A DNA stretch of 64,000 nucleotides from Roseomonas gilardii subsp. gilardii (GTDB lineage: Bacteria > Pseudomonadota > Alphaproteobacteria > Acetobacterales > Acetobacteraceae). Below are positions 57,273 through 64,000 of the stretch, piece after piece. Location of the stretch: NCBI RefSeq assembly GCF_023078375.1, contig NZ_CP095554.1, positions 2,158,501-2,222,500 on the forward strand. The letters run 5' to 3'. Each line of letters starts with the position of its first letter. Position 1 is the stretch's first letter. Made by a program: the position numbers and the translations under genes. Below the pieces are notes generated by a model. It worked only from the letters and a program-made list of their open reading frames with translations, was not told where the DNA came from and ran no database searches.

Positions 57273-59264
57273 TCACGGCCCGGGCGGGAACCCCTGCGGA
57301 ATCTTCGTCCTCTCCCCGGGTTCCGGCAGCATGGCGGGCGGCGGCGCCGGCTCCTCAAAGCGTGGCAGCATGATCCGCACCGTCGTGCCCTGGCCGGGCC
57401 GGCTGTCGATCGTGAGCCGGCCACCGCAGCCCTCCGCGAAGCGCCGCGCCATCGCCAGCCCGAGCCCGGTGCCGCGGCCGGCGGGCTTGGTGGTGAAGAA
57501 GGGCTCCATGGCACGGGCCAGAACCTCCGGCTCCATGCCCCGGCCGTTATCCGCGACCTCGATGGCCACCATGTCCCCCGGCATCTCCTGATCCGTCCCG
57601 GAGGAAGGCCGGTTCGCCAGCCGGATCCGCACCAGCCCCCGTGCCAATTGCCGCCCCGGCTCGCGTTCCGCGATGGCGTCACGGGCATTGATCACCAGGT
57701 TCAGCAGGGCACTTTCCAGTTCCGCCGGCTCCGCCTTCACAGGCCAGAGTCCGGGCGGGAGACAGGTCTCCAGCCGCATCCCGGGGGCCAGGGATCGGTG
57801 CAGCAACTCCTCCATGCCAGGCAGCAGCGCGGACAGGCAGACCTTCTCATGCACCGCCACCTCGCGCCGGGAAAAGGCGAGCAGGCGCCGTGCCAGTGCG
57901 GCGGCACGGTCGGCGCCTTCGCCGGCACGGGACAGTGCCCGCCCGGCCCGTTCCGGGTCGCGCCGCGCGATGTCGAGATTCCCCTTCACCACGGTCAGGA
58001 AGTTGTTGAAGTCGTGCGCCACACCGGCGGCGATCTGGCCCAGCGCCTCCATGCGCTGCGCCTGCCGCAGCGCCTCCTCCGCCTGGCGCCGGGCGGTGAT
58101 GTCGGTCAGCCCGGCGAGGATGCGGACGGTGCTGCCACTCGCATCCCGCTCGACCCGCGCCGAAAGCAGGACATGGACCACGCCGCCATCGCGGTGGAGG
58201 AAGTCATAGGCCGCGCCACGCAGCTCCCGCTGGCGCAGGATCCCTTCCCAGCCACAGCCCGCGAAGCGCCGGGCGCAGTCCGGGCTCATGAAGCGGGCGA
58301 GGGGGTGGCCCAGCACTTCCCGGCGCATCCGGCCCAGCAGCTCCAGCCAGGCATCGCTCACCTGCTCAATGGCACCGCTGCCGTCGAGCACGCAGAGCGG
58401 CAGCGGGCTGCGCCGGTACAGGATCCGCAGCCGCTTCTCGCTCAGCCGCAGGGCGCCGGCCTCGCGCTGCGCCGCCTCGCTCATCCGCCGGGCCAGGAAG
58501 CAGAAGGTCAGCACCACCCCGAACAGAAGCAGGACTCCCGCCACCAGCATGGCGGCCAGCAGGCTTGGTTGCGCCTCGCCCAGATCCCGCAGCCTGGCGA
58601 AGTTCAGCCAGTGCGGCAGGTGTGCCTCCATGATGGGATGCACCAGCACCAGGCCCAGGGCGGAGGGTATCGCCGACAGGAAGCGCAGGGGTGTGTCCCG
58701 CGGCGAGCGCCGGGCCAGCCGGAACAGCAGGCCCAGACTGGCCGTGGCGAGCAGCCCCGCCTGGAACAAGGTGTGGGACGAGGCTTCCGGCGGCTGCGTG
58801 GCGAGGGCGACCGAACTCAGCCGGCAACCGGCGAGGAGGCCGGCGCCGAGCAGCAGGGCGCCGCCCAAGGGGCGCCAGCATTCCCGCCAGCGCGTCGTTC
58901 CCGCCGCCGCTCCCGTCCGGCCCGGGATGGGATCGCCCAGGGCCAGGGCGACGCCGGGGAGGGAGGCGAGGAGCGGCAGGGCCAGCGACAGCGCGGCGGG
59001 GAGGAGAAGGATTTCCGGCATGCCGTCCGGCAGGCTCAGCAGGGTCGGCACGACCATCATCGACCACAGGCCGAGGCCGAGCGTGCCCCAGATGGTGGCG
59101 TACCAGATCCGCCGCGCCCAGGGATCGCCGCCGGCTTCCGCCGCGTCGGCGGGCGGGAGGTTGGATTGAAAAGGAGCGTCCGGCGAGGCGCGGAGCCTCT
59201 CCGCGAGTTCCAGCACGGTGTAGCAGAGGCCGAAGGCGATCAGGACAGCGAGCAGCAGCGGCAT
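57273..59264 (-). CDS. Membrane-anchored PAS sensor histidine kinase with MHYT-like sensor
   Basis: This roughly 663-residue kinase has an N-terminal seven-helix membrane part (about residues 1-255) with LGLWSMMVVPTLLSLPDG, which resembles an MHYT segment but has Met in place of the metal-binding His. A PAS domain follows (about 285-400), then the phospho-acceptor box QIAAGVAHDFNNFLTVVKGN, and an ATPase domain with LNLVINARDA, DNGRGM and GTGLGLAMARRFAEG. No response regulator gene is next to it. Start ATG 59264 or 59282 is possible. Confidence 0.87.
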   Translation of the reverse strand: MPLLLAVLIAFGLCYTVLELAERLRASPDAPFQSNLPPADAAEAGGDPWARRIWYATIWGTLGLGLWSMMVVPTLLSLPDGMPEILLLPAALSLALPLLASLPGVALALGDPIPGRTGAAAGTTRWRECWRPLGGALLLGAGLLAGCRLSSVALATQPPEASSHTLFQAGLLATASLGLLFRLARRSPRDTPLRFLSAIPSALGLVLVHPIMEAHLPHWLNFARLRDLGEAQPSLLAAMLVAGVLLLFGVVLTFCFLARRMSEAAQREAGALRLSEKRLRILYRRSPLPLCVLDGSGAIEQVSDAWLELLGRMRREVLGHPLARFMSPDCARRFAGCGWEGILRQRELRGAAYDFLHRDGGVVHVLLSARVERDASGSTVRILAGLTDITARRQAEEALRQAQRMEALGQIAAGVAHDFNNFLTVVKGNLDIARRDPERAGRALSRAGEGADRAAALARRLLAFSRREVAVHEKVCLSALLPGMEELLHRSLAPGMRLETCLPPGLWPVKAEPAELESALLNLVINARDAIAEREPGRQLARGLVRIRLANRPSSGTDQEMPGDMVAIEVADNGRGMEPEVLARAMEPFFTTKPAGRGTGLGLAMARRFAEGCGGRLTIDSRPGQGTTVRIMLPRFEEPAPPPAMLPEPGERTKIPQGFPPGP

Positions 59265-59751
59265 GTCAGGGGCCCGGGGCATCCCCGCCGGCCGGCATGG
59301 CAGCCTGCCGGCCGTCCCGCTTCCCCGGAAAGACGGGTCTCCCTGAAGTGACGGTTGGCCGGGCCATGGCATGGGGCCGCGCCGCCACCCCTGCATGGGG
59401 CAGTTTCAACCGCAACGTGATGTCCCTCCCTTTTCCTAATTCTTGCACGCGAGTACTCCAGGTCCAGAGAAAAAATTCCGGATGTGGAAAGGAAGGGTTC
59501 CGGCAGGTTGACCGGGAGGTTGCGGGGGAGAGGAGAGCGGCACTCTCCGGGGCATGATCGCCACATTCCCGCCAACCCGTTTCCGCCGCCCGGCGATTTG
59601 CCCTAGGATGACACCGGATGGCTGGCGGCGAAGCGACAGCGGCACGGCCGGCGGCCGCATGGCGCCCCTCCCCGGGGGGCCGGCTCAGGCCCCAGACACA
59701 TGCGGCCGGGGCTGGCACCGTCACGGCCGCGTTCCATCTTCTAGTCTTCCA
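59265..59751. other. Divergent control region between the histidine kinase and cysE
   Basis: No convincing gene was found in these 487 bases. A less G+C-rich patch at 59430-59500 (CTTTTCCTAATTCTTGC, AGAAAAAATTCC) likely holds promoters. A small hairpin GGCCGGC...GCCGGCC lies near 59288-59311. Confidence 0.4.
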
Positions 59752-60624
59752 ATGGCCACGAGTACCCCCGCCATGCGATCCAACTGCGTTGTACTGCGGC
59801 CCGAACCCCCGTCCCGTATCGCTCCAGGACCGGATGTGCCGGCCTTGGACCTCTGGTCACGCCTCTGCCGCGATGCGAGCGGCGCGGCGGCGAGCGACCC
59901 GATCCTGGCGCAGCCCATGGCCGTCGCGGTGCTGCGCCATTCCTCCTTCCCGCAGGCACTGGGCCACCGGATCGCCCGCAAGCTCGCCGATGCCGAGCTG
60001 GACGCGACCGCCCTGGCGGGCCTGGCCTGCGAGGCTTTCTTCAGCGATCCCGCCATTGTCGCGGCGGCCTCCACGGACCTCCTGGCGGTGCGCGACCGCG
60101 ATCCCGCCTGCCCGGACCTCCTGACGCCCTTCCTGCACTTCAAGGGCTATCTCGCCCTCCAGGCACAGCGTGTGGCGCACTGGCTCTGGCTGGCCGGGCG
60201 CCAGCATCTGGCACTCTACATGCAGAGCCGCAGCGCGGAGGTCTTCGCCGTGGACATCCATCCGGCGGCGCGGATGGGCAGCGGCATCCTGCTCGACCAC
60301 GGGACGGGCGTGGTGATCGGGGAAACGGCGGTGGTGGAGGACGACGTCTCGCTGCTGCAGGGCGTGACGCTCGGCGGCACGGGCAAGCACCATGGCGACC
60401 GCCACCCCAAGGTGCGGCGCGGCGTGCTGATCGGTGCCGGCGCCAAGATCCTCGGCAATATCGAGATCGGGGAGGGCGCCAAGGTCGGCGCCGGCTCCGT
60501 CGTGCTGCACCCGGTGGCACCCTACACCACCGTGGCGGGGGCCCCGGCCAAACCGGTCGGGCGGAACACCACCTTCCCCGGCCTGACCATGGACCAGACC
60601 CTGCAGCCGGACTACTCCATCTGA
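59752..60624 (+). CDS. cysE: Serine O-acetyltransferase
   Basis: CysE makes O-acetylserine, the acceptor for sulfide in cysteine synthesis. The 290-residue protein has the N-terminal helical domain (SDPILAQPMAVAVLRHSSFP) and the left-handed beta helix with hexapeptide repeats DIHPAARMGSGILLDHGTGV, VIGETAVVEDDVSLLQGVTL, then GGTGKHHGDRHPKV, carrying the catalytic Asp-His pair. The C-terminal tail ends in Ile, as needed for CysK binding. Start 59752 or 59773 is possible. It stands alone. Confidence 0.92.
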   Translation: MATSTPAMRSNCVVLRPEPPSRIAPGPDVPALDLWSRLCRDASGAAASDPILAQPMAVAVLRHSSFPQALGHRIARKLADAELDATALAGLACEAFFSDPAIVAAASTDLLAVRDRDPACPDLLTPFLHFKGYLALQAQRVAHWLWLAGRQHLALYMQSRSAEVFAVDIHPAARMGSGILLDHGTGVVIGETAVVEDDVSLLQGVTLGGTGKHHGDRHPKVRRGVLIGAGAKILGNIEIGEGAKVGAGSVVLHPVAPYTTVAGAPAKPVGRNTTFPGLTMDQTLQPDYSI

Positions 60625-60649
60625 GCCGTCCGGCCTGCCGGCATCGCGG

Positions 60650-61024
60650 TCAGTCGTGGTAGTCGATGGCGGGCAGGCTGGAGAGTTCCGCCCGTGTCAT
60701 GTTCAGCGTCACGCGCCGTTCCCCCGGGGCGATGCTCAGCCTGTCCAGCGGCACGGCGATGTATTTCGCGTTCAGCCCGAGATCGCGCTCCACATCGATC
60801 ACCACGGTGACGATGCGCCCCGTCGCCGGGTCGATCACCAGATCCTCCACCTCGCCGACCTCGACCCGGTCGGTGGTGTAGACGTCACGGTCGATCAGCC
60901 GGTTCGCCAGCAGATGCGACGGGTCGATGCGCTGCATGGCGGGAGCGCCCTGGGCCAAGGCGGGAGAGGGAGCGGGAAAGGCGAGGAAGGCCGCGGCGGC
61001 GGAGGCCAGCAGGAGGGTGCGCAT
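60650..61024 (-). CDS. PRC-barrel domain protein, secreted
   Basis: This 124-residue protein has a signal peptide (LLLASAAAAFLAFPAPSPAL AQ) and a PRC-barrel (VEVGEVEDLVIDPATGRIVT, VVIDVERDLGLNAKYIAVPL). Similar secreted PRC proteins are common in alphaproteobacteria and often stress-linked; the function is unknown. GGGAGA lies about 9 bases before ATG 61024. Confidence 0.85.
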   Translation of the reverse strand: MRTLLLASAAAAFLAFPAPSPALAQGAPAMQRIDPSHLLANRLIDRDVYTTDRVEVGEVEDLVIDPATGRIVTVVIDVERDLGLNAKYIAVPLDRLSIAPGERRVTLNMTRAELSSLPAIDYHD

Positions 61025-61111
61025 CTTGTTCTGTCTCCCGGTCAGGTGAGGCCAGGGAACGCGGGGCGGCGGGCGGGGTTGCCTCCGGCCAGTATCATTC
61101 AGGGGTGCCAT

Positions 61112-61639
61112 TCAGGGGCGCAGCACCAGGAAGACCAGCGCCCCCACCGCCAGCAGCCAGAGTGGGCTCACCCGCGTCAGCATCAGCACCAGCGCTGCTC
61201 CCCCCGCCACCGCCCAGGCCAGCACGCCCCCCTCGGCGGCGGAAAGCAGGGTATAGGAGGCGGCCAGGACCATGCCGGCGGCCACCGGCGCCAGCCCCCG
61301 TTCCACCACGACCTGCCAGCGGGCGCCGCGGTGCCGGGCCCAGACCATCGCCAGGGCATAGACCAGCAGCGAGGAGGGCACGAAGATCGCGAAGGAGGTG
61401 ATGAGCGCACCGGCCCAGCCCGCGACCTCCCAGCCCACCAGCGTCACCAGCAGCGATCCGGGGCCCGGTGTCAGGCGCGACAGGGCGTAGAGATCCAGGA
61501 AGCGGGCATCGCTCATCCAGCCATAGACATCGACGGACTGGCGGTGGATGTCCGCCACCACGCTCTGCCCGCCGCCGACCGACAGGAAGGACAGCGGCAC
61601 GAAGACCAGCAGCAGGCGGAGGAGCGGGCTTTCCGGCAT
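61112..61639 (-). CDS. chrA2: Chromate transporter (CHR) subunit, C-terminal half-type
   Basis: This 175-residue six-helix protein belongs to the short-chain CHR family, in which two small proteins together form the ChrA transporter. SFLSVGGGQSVVADIHRQSV and LSRLTPGPGSLLVTLVGWEV hold the conserved CHR motifs (GG and PGP). It may export chromate or another oxyanion. The partner is encoded 5 bases upstream. Confidence 0.88.
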   Translation of the reverse strand: MPESPLLRLLLVFVPLSFLSVGGGQSVVADIHRQSVDVYGWMSDARFLDLYALSRLTPGPGSLLVTLVGWEVAGWAGALITSFAIFVPSSLLVYALAMVWARHRGARWQVVVERGLAPVAAGMVLAASYTLLSAAEGGVLAWAVAGGAALVLMLTRVSPLWLLAVGALVFLVLRP

Positions 61640-61644
61640 CCGGC

Positions 61645-62268
61645 TCAGCCCCCGCGCCGCAGGCTGTGGGCGGCCCAGGCGATGCTGATGGGGGCCAGGG
61701 CCGGCACCACATAGAGCAGCGGCAGGCGCAGCAGCGCGATCCCGGCGAAGCTCGCGGCCAGGATCAGCGCCGGGACCACGGAGCGGGCGGCATTCCGCCC
61801 GGCGCGCAGCCCGGTCTGGAGCGAGAGGCCGATCGCCGCCGCGGCCACGCCAGGCATCATCGCGTGGACGGCCGGGTTCTGCGACAGGTGGCGGAACAGC
61901 GCCGCGGCGGCGATGGCCACCAGCATCGCCGGCACCACCATGCCGCCTGCCCCGGCCAGGGCGCCCCAGCCGCCCCGGAGGCGGTAGCCGATCCAGATCG
62001 AGAGGTTGACCGTGTTGATGCCCGGGAAGGCCTGCGACAGCGCCAGCCCGCTGAGGAACTCGCTCTCGCTCAGCCAGCGGCGGTTCTGCACGAATTCCCG
62101 CATCATCCAGCCGCTGAGTCCGCCGCCGAAGCTGGTGAGGCCGATCTTGGTGAAGGCCGCGAAGATCTCGCGAAGGCCCGGCGGGGGCGGGGCGCCCGGT
62201 GCGCGCTCCACGGGTGGGGATGGCGGCCCGCCGGGGCCGGCCGGAACGACCTCCGCGAAACCCGCCAT
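61645..62268 (-). CDS. chrA1: Chromate transporter (CHR) subunit, N-terminal half-type
   Basis: This 207-residue membrane protein has KIGLTSFGGGLSGWMMREFV, LALSQAFPGINTVNLSIWIG and a CHR arrangement of about six helices. With the next gene it forms a heterodimeric chromate/oxyanion carrier. The N-terminal 30 residues are proline-rich and unusual for the family. Start ATG 62268 is chosen; the frame is open further upstream. Confidence 0.88.
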   Translation of the reverse strand: MAGFAEVVPAGPGGPPSPPVERAPGAPPPPGLREIFAAFTKIGLTSFGGGLSGWMMREFVQNRRWLSESEFLSGLALSQAFPGINTVNLSIWIGYRLRGGWGALAGAGGMVVPAMLVAIAAAALFRHLSQNPAVHAMMPGVAAAAIGLSLQTGLRAGRNAARSVVPALILAASFAGIALLRLPLLYVVPALAPISIAWAAHSLRRGG

Positions 62269-62368
62269 CTGTCCCGTTCCCTCGCCGAATATCCTGGCGG
62301 CAAGCCTGCGTCCGGTGCCGGCGCGCGGCAAGATGCCGCCGGATGAAGGAGAGGAAGGAAAACGAAGC

Positions 62369-62394
62369 GGGGCGGCCCCTGCCGGAGCCGCCCC
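62369..62394 (-). terminator. Terminator of the lactate permease gene
   Basis: GGGGCGGC and GCCGCCCC form an 8-bp stem with a 10-base loop just past the permease stop; on the minus strand it is followed by GCTTCGTTTTCC, a T-rich tract. Confidence 0.6.
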
Positions 62395-62401
62395 CGCCGC
62401 C

Positions 62402-64000
62402 TCAGTGCAGCACCATCGCCGTGAAGGGCGGCACATAGGCCTGCAACGTCACCAGCAGGCCGACCAGCACCGCCAGGGCGATGGAGTGGAAGAAGACGTA
62501 GCGCAGGATGTCGCCCTCATGCCCGAACCAGTTCGTGGCGGTGGAGGCGACCACGATGCTCTGCGCGTCGATCATCTTGCCCATCACGCCGCCCGAGGAA
62601 TTGGCCGAGGCCATCAGCACCGGCGAAAGCCCGAGCTGTTCCGCCGTGATCTTCTGCAACCCGCCGAACAGCACGTTGGAGGCGGTGTCGGAGCCGGTCA
62701 GCGCCACGCCCAGCCAGCCCAGCAGCGTGCCGAAGAGGGGGTAGAGCATCCCCGTATTGGCGAAGGCCAGGCCCATGGTGGCATCCAGCCCGGAATAGCG
62801 GGTGAGGTAGCCGAGCCCCAGCATGGCGGCGATGGTGATCAGCGAGAAGCGGACGCGCCAGATCGTGGCCCCGTATTCGCGGATCAGGGCGAGGGGCGAG
62901 AAGCCCATCAGCAGCCCGCCCAGCACCGCCGCCGCCAGGATTCCCGTGCCGGTCATGGACAGGATGCCGAAGGCGAAGACGGCGCCTTCCGGCACCGGCG
63001 CGGCCACCACCGGCGGCACCTTGACCACCATGCGGTGCAGCCCGTCGATCGGCACGCTGGCCGACCAGATGCCGTTGAGCAGGCCGCGCGTGCTCTCCAG
63101 CCCCCAGAGGAAGACGAAGGCCGTCAGGATCAGCCAGGGCATCCAGGCCCGCAGCAGCGCGCCCTGGTCCGGTGCGGCGGCCGCGCCGCCCGACATGCGC
63201 GCGACCGGCGGGGCGTCCATGATCTCCGCGCCGTGCCCGGTGTGGGGGCCGGTGCGGGAGCCGGTGCGGGCTGCCGTGGCGCCCGCCGCCTCGCCGCGCA
63301 GGCCCTCCCCGGCGGCCACCGAATCGTCGCGGCCGCGCAGCGAGGGGTCCTTCCAGACCCGGCGCGGCTGCCAGACCCGCAGGAAGCCGACCAGGCAGGC
63401 CATCGAGACCAGCGCCGCGATCACATCCACCAGATAGGGGCCGTGATAGTTGGAGACCAGGAACTGCGGCACGGCGAAGGAAACGCCGGTGACCAGGATG
63501 GCCGGCCAGATCTCCAGCATCCCGCGCCAGCCGGCGAAGGCCCAGATCAGCCAGAAGGGCACCAGCAGGGAGAAGAAGGGCAGTTGCCGCCCGATCATCG
63601 CCGAGAGTGTATAGACATCGAGGCCCGTGACCCCGGCGAGCGCGATCACCGGCGTGCCCAGCGCGCCGAAGGCCACGGGCGCGGTGTTGGCGATCAGCGA
63701 GAGGCCGGAGGCGGCCAGCGGCGAGAAGCCCAGCCCGATCAGCAGCGCCGCGGTCACGGCGACCGGCGTGCCGAAGCCGGCGGCTCCCTCGAAGAAGGCG
63801 CCGAAGGCGAAGGCGATCAGCAGCAACTGCAGCCGCCTGTCCTCGGTGATGCCGCCGATGGAGCGCTGCAGGATCTCGAAGGAGCCGTTCGCCACTGTCA
63901 GCCGGTAAAGGAAGATGATGTTCAGCACGATCCAGCCGATCGGGAAGAGGCCGGACATGATTCCCAGCAATGTGGCACGCCCGGCGATACCCGCCGGCAT
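62402..64000 (-). CDS. lldP: L-lactate/glycolate permease, partial at the window end
   Basis: This LctP-family permease is cut by the window edge; at least 532 residues are seen and the true start lies past 64000. Segments such as [40 protein letters not shown]-like stretches, [20 protein letters not shown] and [20 protein letters not shown] are diagnostic of LldP/GlcA lactate or glycolate:proton symporters. A long hydrophilic, glycine-rich insert lies between the two halves. No lactate dehydrogenase gene is visible. Confidence 0.9.
   Translation of the reverse strand: MPAGIAGRATLLGIMSGLFPIGWIVLNIIFLYRLTVANGSFEILQRSIGGITEDRRLQLLLIAFAFGAFFEGAAGFGTPVAVTAALLIGLGFSPLAASGLSLIANTAPVAFGALGTPVIALAGVTGLDVYTLSAMIGRQLPFFSLLVPFWLIWAFAGWRGMLEIWPAILVTGVSFAVPQFLVSNYHGPYLVDVIAALVSMACLVGFLRVWQPRRVWKDPSLRGRDDSVAAGEGLRGEAAGATAARTGSRTGPHTGHGAEIMDAPPVARMSGGAAAAPDQGALLRAWMPWLILTAFVFLWGLESTRGLLNGIWSASVPIDGLHRMVVKVPPVVAAPVPEGAVFAFGILSMTGTGILAAAVLGGLLMGFSPLALIREYGATIWRVRFSLITIAAMLGLGYLTRYSGLDATMGLAFANTGMLYPLFGTLLGWLGVALTGSDTASNVLFGGLQKITAEQLGLSPVLMASANSSGGVMGKMIDAQSIVVASTATNWFGHEGDILRYVFFHSIALAVLVGLLVTLQAYVPPFTAMVLH

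Overview
The window is about 70% G+C with almost purely G/C third codon positions, short intergenic gaps and many ATGA or TGATG start/stop overlaps. Gene content (smo-type polyol ABC operon with mtlK and xylB, ligase-associated repair genes, a tripartite tricarboxylate transporter binding protein, a short-chain chromate transporter pair, entericidin) suggests a chromosome of an alphaproteobacterium, probably Acetobacteraceae and Roseomonas-like. The genus is inference. No insertion sequence, prophage, CRISPR array, rRNA or replication origin was seen; there is one tRNA.

Layout. 1-4000: MarR regulator, FUSC membrane protein, DUF1656 protein and HlyD adaptor, an exporter operon ending at a strong bidirectional hairpin. 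4020-9071 (minus strand): nitronate-monooxygenase-like flavoprotein, polynucleotide phosphorylase, entericidin lipoprotein and a SixA-like phosphatase. 9390-16590 (plus): smoEFGK-xylB-mtlK polyol uptake and catabolism. 16634-22931: sugar-acid block with an MFS transporter, L-idonate dehydrogenase, uxuA, a possible 42-codon gene, uxuB and their GntR regulator; related palindromes lie at both control regions. 23065-27511: two metallophosphoesterases (one frame-broken, one PdeM) and an Lhr-like helicase. 27813-31595: OpgC-like acyltransferase, then IclR-dgoK-dgoA. 31600-36940: Nudix remnant, VOC protein, MFS transporter, rhodanese, Bug-type binding protein, endonuclease III and a cytochrome c. 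36963-39231: amino-acid ABC transporter without an ATPase gene. 39420-46052: small membrane protein, alpha/beta hydrolase, then iscR-cysteine desulfurase-cysteine desulfurase-ferredoxin-tenA-mnmA and tRNA-Met. 46166-55955: small hypothetical protein, dipeptidase, serine hydrolase, EAL protein, msrA-msrB, beta-propeller protein, deacetylase, sterol-desaturase-family protein, transglutaminase and a tiny secreted protein. 56466-64000: HutC-type GntR regulator, PAS histidine kinase, serine acetyltransferase, PRC-barrel protein, chromate transporter pair and a lactate permease that runs off the window.

Together the first half is a carbohydrate-use region: polyols are imported by SmoEFGK and oxidised by MtlK, D-xylulose is phosphorylated by XylB, and hexuronates or aldonates pass through UxuB/UxuA and IdnD, with DgoK/DgoA as the only visible lower steps. 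The iscR block couples cysteine desulfuration to Fe-S assembly and probably to tRNA thiolation by MnmA.

The most unusual signal is that six otherwise good genes (marR, FUSC, sixA, idnD, a metallophosphoesterase and the EAL gene) lose frame by one base, each at or next to a G (or C) run of 5-7. Homopolymer errors in the assembly are the simplest reading, but real slippage or phase variation is not excluded by sequence alone. Two genes shorter than 50 codons were found by eye at 20584-20712 and 55821-55955.
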